Notes: generated from the sequence alone by a model not told the origin. DNA of 64,000 nucleotides from Methyloversatilis sp. XJ19-49 (GCF_024580145.1 NZ_JANINI010000005.1:179147-243146), one strand, 5' to 3'; shown: positions 15,771 through 26,149, counted from the stretch's first letter. Made by a program: numbers and translations.

Positions 15771-17594
15771 ATGCAATCTCCGATCCAGGCCTATCTGGAA
15801 GGCTTGCACAGCCGCCTCGCGGGAATCCGGAGCGGCGAGCTGGCGAGTTACATCCCCGAACTCACGAAGGCTGATCCAGCCTGGTTCGGCATCTGTCTGG
15901 TGACGATGGATGGCACGGTCTATTCGACGGGCGACACCGATGAGATCTTCACGATCCAGTCCATATCCAAGGCTTTCGTCTATGGCACCGCGCTAGCAGA
16001 CCGGGGACTCGATTTTGTCAGCCGCAAGGTTGGCGTCGAGCCGAGTGGTGACGCCTTCAATTCCATCAGTCTCGATCCCCAAACTGGTGCGCCGATCAAT
16101 CCGATGATCAACGCCGGTGCAATCGCCACCACAAGCATGGTCAGCGGTGAATCACCTGAAGCCCAGTGGGCGCGGATAGAGGATTCGATCTCCACCTTCG
16201 TGGGCAGAAAGGTCAACATTGATGAGTCGGTGTACCGATCGGAAAGCGCGACCGGATTCCGGAATCGCGCGATCGCCTGGATGCTGAAGAACTTCGGCAT
16301 CATCGATGGCGAACCGATGGCATCGCTGGAAAATTACTTTCGCCAGTGCTCGATCGAGGTGAATTGCCGCGACCTCGGCTTCATGGCGGCCACGCTGGCG
16401 AACGGCGGTGTTCACCCGCTCACCGGCAAGCGCGCGCTGCCGGCCGAACACGTCGAGCGCGTCCTCAGCGTCATGGCCACCTGCGGCATGTACGACTACG
16501 CAGGCAGTTGGCTGTACGAGATCGGGTTGCCGGCCAAGAGCGGCGTGGGCGGGGGCATCATAGCGGTGCTGCCCGGGCGTTTCGGCATTGCCATCTTTTC
16601 GCCGCTGCTCGACGAGAAGGGCAACAGTGTGCGCGGCATCGAGGCATGCAAGCACCTGTCCAGGGACTTCAACCTGCATGTGTTCACCCCGGCGGGTGAC
16701 CCGCGCATGACGCTGGGTCGGCTCTACACCGGTGCCGATGCGCCGTCGCGCCGACAGACCACCGGTGACACACGAGCCTGGCTCAGTGCCAACGCGCATC
16801 GCATCAAGTACCTCTGCCTGCACGGTTTTCTTGGAGTGGATGGCATCGAGTACGTCATACGGCGCATGATCGAGCTGGCTGCCGAAACGCACAGTTTCAT
16901 CCTGGACATGAATCAGGTGGATGGCATGTCCGAAAGCGCGGCCACGCTGTTGCATCAGGCGCGACTCGGCCTGATGGACGACGGCATCGCCGTCGTGTGC
17001 TCGCGCATCCGTGACGGCTCTCCGGTAAAGGAGCGTCTGCGCAAGACGACGCGCAGCGGTGACCGTGGCGTGCTGCACTTCGAAGACAACGATCTGGCCG
17101 TCGAATGGTGCGAGAACCGCCTGATCGGTGAGGCGTCCTGCAGCGCGATGGCGCATCGACCGCTGGCGGATTCGCTGCTGTTCGCGGGCATGCCAGAACC
17201 CCTCATGAAGAAGGTGCATGCGGTTGCCTACCCGCAGCAGTTCGCCGCAGGCGCGCAGATTCTGAAGGTGGGGGAAGCCTGTGACGGCCGCGTTTATTTC
17301 ATCGAATCGGGCCAGATCAGCGTGCTCGTGCCGACGGAAGATGGCAAACACCAGCGCATTTCCTCGCTGGGTCCGGGCATGAATTTCGGCGAAATGGTGT
17401 TGCTGGGTCAGAAAACCCGCACTGCCACCGTCTATGCCGACAGTGATGTACGGTGCAGCGTGCTTGAAGTTCGCGATTTCGACCGCATTTCGGCGGCAAC
17501 CCCCGAGTTCCGGAGCGTCATTCTGGAGAACCTTGCGCGGGACCTCGCCGACAAGCTGCGCCGCTCAACGCAGTGCGTATCGGCGCTCGCCTGA
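15771..17594 (+). CDS. glsA: glutaminase fused to STAS and cyclic-nucleotide-binding domains
   Basis: Converts L-glutamine to glutamate and ammonia (family knowledge). The serine-dependent glutaminase domain spans about 5-310 with the catalytic SISK motif (Ser64, Lys67), GAPINPMINAGAI (106-118) and the GVGGGI loop near 258. A STAS domain follows (about 335-450), then a cNMP-binding domain (about 465-600) with an intact cassette: FGE at 539-541 and RTATV at 550-554. In the STAS domain the phosphoacceptor position aligns with Glu388, not Ser. Length 607, twice a plain glutaminase. A good AAAGGA site precedes the ATG at 15771; the frame is open upstream but without signal. Divergent from the CHASE2 cyclase, which suggests direct control by the cyclic nucleotide (inference). 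Confidence 0.9.
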   Translation: MQSPIQAYLEGLHSRLAGIRSGELASYIPELTKADPAWFGICLVTMDGTVYSTGDTDEIFTIQSISKAFVYGTALADRGLDFVSRKVGVEPSGDAFNSISLDPQTGAPINPMINAGAIATTSMVSGESPEAQWARIEDSISTFVGRKVNIDESVYRSESATGFRNRAIAWMLKNFGIIDGEPMASLENYFRQCSIEVNCRDLGFMAATLANGGVHPLTGKRALPAEHVERVLSVMATCGMYDYAGSWLYEIGLPAKSGVGGGIIAVLPGRFGIAIFSPLLDEKGNSVRGIEACKHLSRDFNLHVFTPAGDPRMTLGRLYTGADAPSRRQTTGDTRAWLSANAHRIKYLCLHGFLGVDGIEYVIRRMIELAAETHSFILDMNQVDGMSESAATLLHQARLGLMDDGIAVVCSRIRDGSPVKERLRKTTRSGDRGVLHFEDNDLAVEWCENRLIGEASCSAMAHRPLADSLLFAGMPEPLMKKVHAVAYPQQFAAGAQILKVGEACDGRVYFIESGQISVLVPTEDGKHQRISSLGPGMNFGEMVLLGQKTRTATVYADSDVRCSVLEVRDFDRISAATPEFRSVILENLARDLADKLRRSTQCVSALA

Positions 17595-17703
17595 ACGACT
17601 GTCCGTCGCCGATACCGGGTCGGACATCAGGCGTCGTCCGTCCTCGACGCGCATTGCACACGGAAGACCCAGTGTCCCTGCGCTACCATCAGGTCCGCCT
17701 TCT

Positions 17704-19185
17704 ATGGAAACGGACCCCGTGAAGCCGCAAGACCCTGCTCTGCTTCGCAGCGCCAACTTGATCGACGGCCAGTGGATCGCGGCCGACGATGGCGCCACGC
17801 TGACCGTGCGCAATCCGGCAACCGGCGAATGGCTGGCCGACGTGCCCCGCTGTGGCGCGGCGGAAACCGCGCGGGCGATCGACGCAGCAGCACGCGCCCT
17901 GCCCGGCTGGCGCGCACGTACCGCCGCGGCACGCGCCCGCGTGCTGCGTGACTGGTTCGCACTGATCCTGGCGCATGAAAAGGCGCTCGCGGCACTGATC
18001 ACGGCCGAGGGCGGCAAGCCGCTGGCCGAGGCGCGCGGCGAGGTCAAGTACGGCGCCTCCTTCGTCGAGTGGTTTGCCGAAGAAGGTAGGCGCGTCTATG
18101 GCGACACCATCCCTTCGCCGGCGTCCGACACCCGGCTGCTGACGCTGCGCCAGCCGGTCGGCGTGTGCGCCGCCATCACGCCGTGGAATTTTCCGCTGGC
18201 GATGATCACGCGCAAGGTTGCGCCCGCACTGGCGGCCGGCTGCACGGTCGTCGTGAAGCCGTCGGAACTGACGCCGCTGACGGCGTTCGCGCTGGCTGAA
18301 CTGGCCTTGCGCGCCGGTGTGCCACCGGGCGTGCTCAACGTGATCACCGGTGATCCGGCACGGATCGGCGACGCCCTGTGCGCCGACCCGTTGGTGCGCA
18401 AGCTGTCCTTCACCGGCTCTACGGCGGTCGGCCGGCGACTGATGGCGCAATGCGCACCGACCCTGAAGCGGCTGTCGCTCGAACTGGGCGGCAATGCACC
18501 CTTCATCGTGTTCGACGACGCCGATGTCGATGCCGCAGTCGAGGGCGCGCTGGCGGCCAAGTACCGCAACAGCGGTCAGACCTGCGTATGTGCCAACCGC
18601 TTCATCGTGCAGTCCGGCGTCTATGAAGCTTTCGTCGCCCGACTGGCCGACGCTTCGGAGCGGCTGGTAGTCGGCGACGGCGCCGATCCGGGTGTCGAAC
18701 AAGGGCCGCTGATCAACATGGCAGGCCTCGAAAAGGTCGAGGCGCTGATCGCCGATGCGAAGGCGAAAGGTGCCCGGGTGCTGTGCGGCGGACGCCGCCA
18801 TGCGCTCGGTGGCACCTTCTTCGAACCGACCGTGCTGACCGATGCGACACCGGCGATGCGCATCGCCCGCGAAGAAGCATTCGGGCCGGTGGCGCCGGTA
18901 TTCCGCTTCGATTCCGAAGCGCAAGCCATCGCGCTGGCCAACGACACCGAATCCGGGCTCGCCGCCTATTTGTATACCCGTGATATCGGCCGCGGCTGGC
19001 GCGTCGCCGAAGCACTGGACTTCGGCATGGTCGGCCTTAACACCGGACGCATATCGAACGAAGTCGCCCCGTTCGGTGGCATCAAGCAGTCCGGCTTCGG
19101 GCGCGAAGGGTCGAAGCACGGCATCGAGGACTATCTCGACATCAAGTACCTGTGCATCGATATCGGCCTCGCACCTGCCGGGTAA
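17704..19185 (+). CDS. gabD: NAD(P)-dependent succinate-semialdehyde dehydrogenase family protein
   Basis: Soluble aldehyde dehydrogenase of 493 residues, closest in pattern to GabD, which oxidises succinate semialdehyde to succinate at the end of the GABA and related pathways. Catalytic Glu260 lies in LELGGNAPF and catalytic Cys294 in NSGQTCVCANRF; ITPWNFPLAMITRK near 159 is the cofactor-binding segment and FTGSTAVGRRL near 235 the nucleotide-binding turn. The ATG at 17704 matches the family N-terminus; the frame runs open upstream into the glutaminase gene but that part is a shadow. No transaminase is adjacent, so the physiological aldehyde is not certain. A methyltransferase gene follows after ten bases. 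Confidence 0.85.
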   Translation: METDPVKPQDPALLRSANLIDGQWIAADDGATLTVRNPATGEWLADVPRCGAAETARAIDAAARALPGWRARTAAARARVLRDWFALILAHEKALAALITAEGGKPLAEARGEVKYGASFVEWFAEEGRRVYGDTIPSPASDTRLLTLRQPVGVCAAITPWNFPLAMITRKVAPALAAGCTVVVKPSELTPLTAFALAELALRAGVPPGVLNVITGDPARIGDALCADPLVRKLSFTGSTAVGRRLMAQCAPTLKRLSLELGGNAPFIVFDDADVDAAVEGALAAKYRNSGQTCVCANRFIVQSGVYEAFVARLADASERLVVGDGADPGVEQGPLINMAGLEKVEALIADAKAKGARVLCGGRRHALGGTFFEPTVLTDATPAMRIAREEAFGPVAPVFRFDSEAQAIALANDTESGLAAYLYTRDIGRGWRVAEALDFGMVGLNTGRISNEVAPFGGIKQSGFGREGSKHGIEDYLDIKYLCIDIGLAPAG

Positions 19186-19195
19186 CCATCGAACC

Positions 19196-19954
19196 GTGAC
19201 CGCCCCGTTCGCCGATCACTTCGCCACGCTCGCCAGCCAGTATGCGAGCAGCCGCCCGACCTATCCGGCGGCACTGTTCGACTGGCTGGCCGACCAATGC
19301 GTCGCACCTGACTGCGTGTGGGACTGCGGCACCGGCACCGGTCAGGCGGCGGTCGATCTGGGCCGCGTGTTCGGGCGGGTCATCGCGACCGACGCCAGCG
19401 CCGCCCAGATCGCCGAAGCCACCCCGTATGCACGCGTCGACTACCGGGTTGCACCCGCCGAGGCGTCGGGGCTGGACGATGCATCGGTCGATCTGGTCGT
19501 CGTCGCCCAGGCGCTGCACTGGTTCGATCTCGACCGCTTCTACCCTGAAGCGCGGCGGGTGCTGAAACCGGGCGGCATAATCGCGGCATGGTGTTACGGC
19601 GTGCTGCACGTCGGCGACGAAGGCGATGCGGTGGACCACCTGGTGCAGCACTTCTATCGCGATGAGGTCGGCCCCTGGTGGCCGGCCGAACGCCGGCATG
19701 TGGAAACGGCTTACCGCGACCTGCCCTTCCCGTTTGCGCTGCTGCCCGCACCCGACTTCGCGCTGTCGGCGCGGTGGACGCCGGCGCAGCTGCTCGGCTA
19801 CCTGCGCAGCTGGTCGGCCACCGCGCGCTTCATGGCCGCGAATGGCTTCGATCCGGTCGAACGGTTGTCGGTCGCGCTGCTCGCGGCCTGGGGCGACCCG
19901 CAGCAGGCGCGGACGGTCAGCTGGCCGCTGTCGCTGCGCGTCGGGGTACGCTAG
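19196..19954 (+). CDS. class I SAM-dependent methyltransferase
   Basis: Methyltransferase of 252 residues with the Methyltransf_11 fold. Motif I is VWDCGTGTGQAAVDLG (about residues 40-55), the acidic ribose-binding residue follows in VIATDAS near 63, and motif IV is LVVVAQALHWFD near 101, with LKPGGIIAAW near 122 as the post-II segment. The QALHW form is typical of a large uncharacterised group of bacterial methyltransferases acting on small molecules. GTG at 19196 starts ten bases after the dehydrogenase stop; the frame is open upstream as a shadow of that gene. Substrate unknown. Confidence 0.8.
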   Translation: MTAPFADHFATLASQYASSRPTYPAALFDWLADQCVAPDCVWDCGTGTGQAAVDLGRVFGRVIATDASAAQIAEATPYARVDYRVAPAEASGLDDASVDLVVVAQALHWFDLDRFYPEARRVLKPGGIIAAWCYGVLHVGDEGDAVDHLVQHFYRDEVGPWWPAERRHVETAYRDLPFPFALLPAPDFALSARWTPAQLLGYLRSWSATARFMAANGFDPVERLSVALLAAWGDPQQARTVSWPLSLRVGVR

Positions 19955-19998
19955 GGTCAGTTGAGATTCGCTTCGTACCTCACGCGCGCGGCTGCCAC

Positions 19999-20388
19999 TC
20001 AGCGACGCATGAAGCGGACGCTCACGGCAGGCGCCCAGCTCGACACAATCACGGCGCCGGCGAGCATGAATTCGAGATTGACGAACAGGTATTCCAGCGA
20101 CGGGTAGGCGGTCGCGCCGTCCCACGGCACGCAGCCTGCCAGCGCGACCACCGCGAACAGCGGGCGCGCCCAGCGCCGGAACAGCAGCAGGCCGGCCGTC
20201 GAGATCGATGCCAGCGCCAGATATGCCATGCCGCCGATGCCGGTCATCCAGCTCGTCGCGTCCTGCGCCGCAACGTAGTCACGCAGCGGCTCGGGCAGAT
20301 CAGGTGCGGTGGCGATGTGCGACACGACCGCCAGCACCACGCAAAGCAGATAAAGCGCGATCAGCATGCGGAAAATTCTCGGCGTCAT
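19999..20388 (-). CDS. small four-helix membrane protein, hypothetical
   Basis: Hydrophobic protein of 129 residues with about four membrane helices: a first one at MLIALYLLCVVLAVV, two in the middle around GIGGMAYLALASISTAGLLLF and PLFAVVALAGCVPW, and a last near FMLAGAVIVSSW. No Cys pairs, metal sites or enzymatic motif. The frame is open upstream to 20601 but only from the ATG at 20388 does it look like a protein with an N-terminal helix. Lies 82 bp downstream of arfB on the same strand, so it could be co-transcribed. I do not recognise the family. Confidence 0.6.
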   Translation of the reverse strand: MTPRIFRMLIALYLLCVVLAVVSHIATAPDLPEPLRDYVAAQDATSWMTGIGGMAYLALASISTAGLLLFRRWARPLFAVVALAGCVPWDGATAYPSLEYLFVNLEFMLAGAVIVSSWAPAVSVRFMRR

Positions 20389-20470
20389 GAATTTTCGGTG
20401 CGGTGGATGAAGAGCGGCGCTAGCACGCGCGGCGCGGCGCGACTCGGCAAGGGCTGCTGTCCTGACATGC

Positions 20471-20875
20471 TCATTCGGCGCCGCCACGGCGACCGGCCTT
20501 GATCGCCGAGCGGTGGGTCTTGCCCGCCAGCCGTCGTTCGACCGCCGCGCGACCCGGCCGCGTCGGACGGCGAATCTTCGCGACATGGGCGGCCGCGGCA
20601 ATCAGTTCGTCCAGTCGGCGCATGGCCTCGGCACGGTTCTTTTCCAGACTGCGGAAGGTCTGCGCCTTGATCACCACGACGCCTTCATGGGTGATGCGCT
20701 GGTCGCCGAGCGCAAGCAGTCGCACCTTCAATTCGTCCGGCAGCGACGAGGCGCCGATATCGAAGCGCAGATGCGCCGCACTCGATACCTTGTTGACGTT
20801 CTGCCCGCCGGCGCCCTGGGCGCGAATTGCGGTGAATTCGATTTCGTCCGGCAGCAGGGTGTAGGGCATGCGCAT
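20471..20875 (-). CDS. arfB: alternative ribosome-rescue peptidyl-tRNA hydrolase ArfB (YaeJ)
   Basis: Releases nascent chains from ribosomes stalled without a stop codon. The 134-residue protein has the GGQ catalytic motif in RAQGAGGQNVNKVSS (about 19-33), the same core as release-factor domain 3, and a basic C-terminal tail rich in Arg and Lys (from about 105) that in this family inserts into the mRNA entry channel of the ribosome. Length is near the usual 140. Two close start codons exist, ATG at 20875 and at 20869; the outer one is used here. The further open frame to 20944 lacks family sequence. Confidence 0.85.
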   Translation of the reverse strand: MRMPYTLLPDEIEFTAIRAQGAGGQNVNKVSSAAHLRFDIGASSLPDELKVRLLALGDQRITHEGVVVIKAQTFRSLEKNRAEAMRRLDELIAAAAHVAKIRRPTRPGRAAVERRLAGKTHRSAIKAGRRGGAE

Positions 20876-20969
20876 GAGGCAGGTCAGGCGTTCGGCAATG
20901 CTGGATTGTGCCCCGGACCCGTGCGTTGCACAGCACCGGGGCATTGACCCGACAGTCCGGGGCGGCGTG

Positions 20970-21713
20970 TCAGTTCCTGCGCTTGCGCGCCGGCAACAGA
21001 CGATCGTACTCGTCCTTGACCACGCCGTAGCACTCGCACACGCGCTCTTCCATCTTCGAGCGCTTGACGACGGTGATGAGGCCGCGCGAGCGTGCGATCA
21101 GGCCTTCCTTCTCCAGCGAGCCCAAGGTCTGCGTCACGCTTTCGCGCCGCACGCCGAGCAGCTTGGCGACCCGCTCCTGTGTGACGGGCAGTTTGCAGCC
21201 GTCCAGCCGGTCGATGCTCATCAGCAGCCAGCGGCACATCTGCTGGGCCAGTTCATGGTGCTGGTTGCACACCGCGTTCTGCGCCGTCTGGCAGATCATC
21301 GCCTGCGTGAACAGCAGCGACAACGCCTGCAGATGACCACCAAGCCCGAACTCGTTCTGCATCACCTTGCGACTGAGACGGTAGGCCTTACCGGCGCTCT
21401 GCACTTCGGTACTGGTCGGCATGCTTTCACCGCCCATGAAGATCGAAATGCCGACCATGCCCTCCTTGCCGACCAGCGCTGTTTCGCTGGAAGAACCGTC
21501 TTCCAGCGAATAGAGCAGCGATACGATGCCGGAAACCGGAAAGTGCAGGAAATTCACGTGATCGCCGGATTCCGACAGGGTCCAGCCTATCGGCATCTCG
21601 ACGAGTTCAAGATCGGGCAGCAGGCGCGCGAAGTCCTTGTCAGGCAATGATGCAAGTATCCGGTTCGCCGTCGGATCGGGCGGCGATGCACTTTCGGCAT
21701 CCTTTTTCGACAT
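20970..21713 (-). CDS. Crp/Fnr family transcriptional regulator
   Basis: DNA-binding regulator of 247 residues. An N-terminal cNMP-binding-like barrel (about 30-150) lacks the FGE...RTA cassette of cAMP binders and has no FNR-type cysteine cluster at the N-terminus, so the effector is unknown. A long dimer helix leads to a winged helix-turn-helix at about 190-225 (TQERVAKLLGVRRESVTQTL). GGAAGGGAC lies before the ATG at 21713; upstream in-frame sequence has no homology. This subfamily (short N-terminus, LPDLELVEM... then VGKEGMVGI) is common in bacteria as a stress or cyclic-nucleotide-independent regulator. It could act on the adjacent pnt genes, but no evidence shows that. Confidence 0.82.
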   Translation of the reverse strand: MSKKDAESASPPDPTANRILASLPDKDFARLLPDLELVEMPIGWTLSESGDHVNFLHFPVSGIVSLLYSLEDGSSSETALVGKEGMVGISIFMGGESMPTSTEVQSAGKAYRLSRKVMQNEFGLGGHLQALSLLFTQAMICQTAQNAVCNQHHELAQQMCRWLLMSIDRLDGCKLPVTQERVAKLLGVRRESVTQTLGSLEKEGLIARSRGLITVVKRSKMEERVCECYGVVKDEYDRLLPARKRRN

Positions 21714-22028
21714 GGCCTGTCCCTTCCAGGGTGGGTTGGAGTGTGTAGATGTACGGAAAACAGCGCGAATGGAAGGCTTTTCGCGCTGCAACGCAGACTG
21801 CTGAAGGCGACGCATCGGGGATGATCCGCGCCGCCGCCCGTCATGCATATAGCCCCTATCCGGGCGGGTTACAACTCGCGTTTTTCCCGCGCCGGCCTTC
21901 GGGTCATGACGAGCGCCCGACCCGCGCGCCGCTGTGGTTGATGCAACGGAAGTAAACACGGTCTTCGATGCAGAAAAAAACCGCGTGCCGCTTGCGCGGA
22001 CACGCGGTTTCATCAGCCTGCGAAGTGA
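21714..22028. other. intergenic region, Crp/Fnr promoter and pnt terminator
   Basis: 315 bp between two leftward genes. The right end holds the intrinsic terminator of the pnt operon (21974-22010). The remainder is the upstream region of the Crp/Fnr gene and has short overlapping frames with no signal. No operator-like palindrome was found. Confidence 0.5.
21974..22010 (-). terminator. Rho-independent terminator of the pnt operon
   Basis: Read leftward, AAACCGCGTG and CACGCGGTTT form a 10-bp stem with a 13-base loop, and the stem's T-rich end runs into seven T residues. It lies about 20 bases after the pntB stop. Confidence 0.85.
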
Positions 22029-23402
<1,374 letters not shown>

Positions 23403-23415
23403 GTTGTCGGCTCCC

Positions 23416-23694
23416 TCAGTTCTTCTTGGTGAACATGGCGAGCATGCGCTCGGTCACGACGTAGCCGCCGGCAGCATTCGCCGCGCCCAGAACCACGGCG
23501 ATGAAGCCGATCGCGAGCTGCAGCGGATCTTCCGGATCGGCATGGCCGAGCACGACCATTGCACCGACGAGCACGACGCCGTGCACGAAGTTGGAACCCG
23601 ACATCAGGGGGGTGTGCAGGATGACCGGCACACGGGCAATCACCTCATAACCGGTGAAGGCGGCGAGCATGAAGATATAGAGCGCTTCCATCAT
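23416..23694 (-). CDS. pntAB: NAD(P) transhydrogenase subunit alpha, membrane part (alpha-2)
   Basis: Small 92-residue membrane subunit with three hydrophobic helices, equal to domain IIa at the C-terminus of the long PntA of enterics. The pattern GYEVIARVPVILHTPLMSGS (about 15-34) is diagnostic of the family. Split alpha subunits (PntAA plus PntAB) are normal in many alpha- and betaproteobacteria. It lies between pntAA and pntB with 13-25 bp gaps, in the expected order. Starts with two Met codons; either could be used. Confidence 0.93.
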   Translation of the reverse strand: MMEALYIFMLAAFTGYEVIARVPVILHTPLMSGSNFVHGVVLVGAMVVLGHADPEDPLQLAIGFIAVVLGAANAAGGYVVTERMLAMFTKKN

Positions 23695-23719
23695 TCGATC
23701 CTTTCTTTTTTGGTCTGGC

Positions 23720-24850
23720 TCAGAGGCCGAACACCTTCTTCACCATCGTGTGACGCACCTCGCCACCGTGGGTGAGCGCGGTACCGGAGATCACATCGTC
23801 TTCCCAGTCCGGCACGAACTGGCCGTCCTTGACGAAAGGTGACAGCAGGTTGAAAAGATTCTTGGCATACATGTCCGACGAATGTACCGGCATGCGCGAC
23901 GTGATGTTCGTCGGGCCGATGACGAGGGCGTTGCCCACATGCACCGACTGGCCGGCGATCGTGCCGTCGACATTGCCACCGGATTCGCACGCCATGTCGA
24001 CCACGACGGCACCCGCTTTCATGCCCTGCACCATGTCGAGCGTGATGATGCGCGGCGCGCGCTTGCCCGGGATGGCCGCGGTCGTGATGAGCACGTCCGC
24101 GTTGGCCACCGCCTTGCCAAGTTTCACGGCCTGCTGCGCCTTTTCCTCTTCCGTCAGTTCGCGCGCATAGCCACCGGCACCGGCCGCCGAAACGCCGGTA
24201 TCGACGAACTTGGCACCCAGCGACTCGATCTGTTCCTTGGTTTCCGGCCGCACGTCGTAGGCTTCGACGATGGCGCCCAGGCGCTTCGCCGTGGCGATGG
24301 CCTGCAAGCCGGCCACGCCGGCACCGATCACCAGTGCGCGGGCCGGGCGGATCGTGCCCGCAGCGTAGGTCAGCATCGGGAAGAACTTCGGGCACTGGCC
24401 GGCGGCGATCAGCACGCACTGATAGCCGGCCACAGCTGCCTGCGAGGACAGCGCATCCATGCTCTGGGCGCGCGAAATGCGCGGCACCAGTTCGACCGCG
24501 AAACTCGTGATGTTACGTTCGGCCAGCCGCATGGCCCGCGCGCGGTCTGCATAGGGCTGCAGGAAGCCGGTCAATACGGCGCCCGGCTTCAGCGATTCGA
24601 TCTGCATATTGGTCGGCACACCGACCCGCAGCACGATATCGGACTGCGTGTGGATCGCTTCGCTGCTGTCCGCGATCGTCGCGCCCGCAGCGACATAATC
24701 CTCGTCGCTGTAGTGGCTGCTTGCGCCTGCGCCGGTCTGGACCTGAATCGCGGCGCCCAGTGCGGCAAACTTCTTGACCACTTCGGGCGTGAGCGCCACG
24801 CGCTGTTCGCCCTCGGCCGACTCCTTCGGCACACCAATGGTGACTGCCAT
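23720..24850 (-). CDS. pntAA: NAD(P) transhydrogenase subunit alpha, NAD-binding part (alpha-1)
   Basis: Peripheral 376-residue subunit that binds NAD(H), domain I of transhydrogenase, related to alanine dehydrogenase. N-terminal IGVPKESAEGEQRVALTPE (5-23) is the family hallmark, and the Rossmann loop is VIGAGVAGLQAIATAKRLGA near 170-190. The conserved RQD-type loop region is near ARELTEEEKAQQ (about 226-237). First gene of the operon pntAA-pntAB-pntB. A 183-bp region with the divergent corA promoter lies upstream; AGGGTACATG places the ribosome site close to the ATG. Confidence 0.95.
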   Translation of the reverse strand: MAVTIGVPKESAEGEQRVALTPEVVKKFAALGAAIQVQTGAGASSHYSDEDYVAAGATIADSSEAIHTQSDIVLRVGVPTNMQIESLKPGAVLTGFLQPYADRARAMRLAERNITSFAVELVPRISRAQSMDALSSQAAVAGYQCVLIAAGQCPKFFPMLTYAAGTIRPARALVIGAGVAGLQAIATAKRLGAIVEAYDVRPETKEQIESLGAKFVDTGVSAAGAGGYARELTEEEKAQQAVKLGKAVANADVLITTAAIPGKRAPRIITLDMVQGMKAGAVVVDMACESGGNVDGTIAGQSVHVGNALVIGPTNITSRMPVHSSDMYAKNLFNLLSPFVKDGQFVPDWEDDVISGTALTHGGEVRHTMVKKVFGL

Positions 24851-25033
24851 GTACCCTCCCCCGTAATGAACTTCCTGCGCTGAACATCGTGCTGCCGGGC
24901 CGCGTCGATGGCGCGGCGGTGCCGATGTTTCTGAATGCCCGGGCGAACGCCGAAACTGCCCCCCGGCCGGCTTCGCATACTATCCTCAGGCAGCGCGGTG
25001 CGCAGCGGGGTATACCAAAATAAAGGTTTACTT

Positions 25034-26125
25034 ATGAATCGACAAACTACGCCGAAACGCATGCGCAGCACGTCGCGCCGCTCAAGCAAACGCGGCCTGG
25101 CGCCCGGGTCGGTGGTGTTCATCGGCGCAGCGCGCGAGCAGGCGGCGGGCATCTCGCTGATCGAGTACGGACCGGACGCGTTGCAGGAAACCCGCTTCAC
25201 GTCGCTGGAACAGTCGCGCCTTCACGCAGCGACGCAGCGGCTGCGCTGGCTGAACGTCTATGGCGTGCACGACACGAGCGTACTGGCCGAGATCGGTCAG
25301 CGCTTCGATCTGCATCCGCTGGTGCTGGAAGACATCGCCAATACCGAACAGCGGCCGAAGGTAGAGGACTACGGCGATCAGCTTTTCATCGTCGCCCGAG
25401 TGCTGCAACTGTCCGATGACGGTCACACGCTGTCATCGGAACAGTTCAGCCTGGTGCTCGGCCGGGACTTCCTGCTCAGTTTCCAGGAGCGCCCGACCGG
25501 CAGTTTCGAACCGGTGCGCGAACGCCTGCGCAAATCGCTCGGCAGCCTGCGCAGCAGCGGGATCGACCTGCTGGCCTACAGTCTGATCGATGCCGTGGTG
25601 GACAACTACTTCGGCGTGATCGAACGTATCGACGATCGACTGGATCGACTGGAGGAAGCGGTGTTCGAGCGCCCGGCGAGTGCGCAGATCGCCATGCTGC
25701 ACGAGGCGAGACGCGACACCATGGCACTGCGGCGCGCACTGTGGCCATTGCGCGAAGTGATCAGCAGCCTGCAGCGCGGCGACCATCCACTGGTGACGCC
25801 GGAAACGCGTGTCTATCTGCGCGACGTGCAGGACCACCTGACATTCCTGATCGAATCGGTCGATGCGATGCGCGAAACGCTGTCCGGTCTGCTGGATGTG
25901 TACCTGTCGGCGATGAGCCAGCGGGTGAATCAGGAGGTACGCATTCTGACCGTGATCACCACGCTTTTCATGCCGGCCGCGCTGGTGGCCGGTGTGTTCG
26001 GCATGAATTTTCGCCACATGCCCTGGCTGGATTCACCACATGGCTTCCTGCTGGCACTGGCGCTGATGACCGGCATCGCGGCGCTGCTCGGCATGCTGTT
26101 CTGGCGCCGGCACTGGATGGACTGA
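25034..26125 (+). CDS. corA: CorA family magnesium/cobalt transporter
   Basis: Divalent-cation channel of 363 residues. A large N-terminal cytoplasmic domain with a long helical neck (about 200-300) leads to two C-terminal membrane helices; the selectivity signature GMN is at GMNFRHMPW near residue 324, followed by the second helix and a basic end (FWRRHWMD). The first 30 residues are very basic (RQTTPKRMRSTSRRSSKR), an addition not seen in all homologues. ATG at 25034 has AAAGG before it; an open frame to 24935 upstream has no support. ZntB-like zinc transport is an alternative for this superfamily. Divergent from pntAA. Confidence 0.88.
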   Translation: MNRQTTPKRMRSTSRRSSKRGLAPGSVVFIGAAREQAAGISLIEYGPDALQETRFTSLEQSRLHAATQRLRWLNVYGVHDTSVLAEIGQRFDLHPLVLEDIANTEQRPKVEDYGDQLFIVARVLQLSDDGHTLSSEQFSLVLGRDFLLSFQERPTGSFEPVRERLRKSLGSLRSSGIDLLAYSLIDAVVDNYFGVIERIDDRLDRLEEAVFERPASAQIAMLHEARRDTMALRRALWPLREVISSLQRGDHPLVTPETRVYLRDVQDHLTFLIESVDAMRETLSGLLDVYLSAMSQRVNQEVRILTVITTLFMPAALVAGVFGMNFRHMPWLDSPHGFLLALALMTGIAALLGMLFWRRHWMD

Positions 26126-26149
26126 GCCGTTGCGGCCAGGCGGCCTCGC

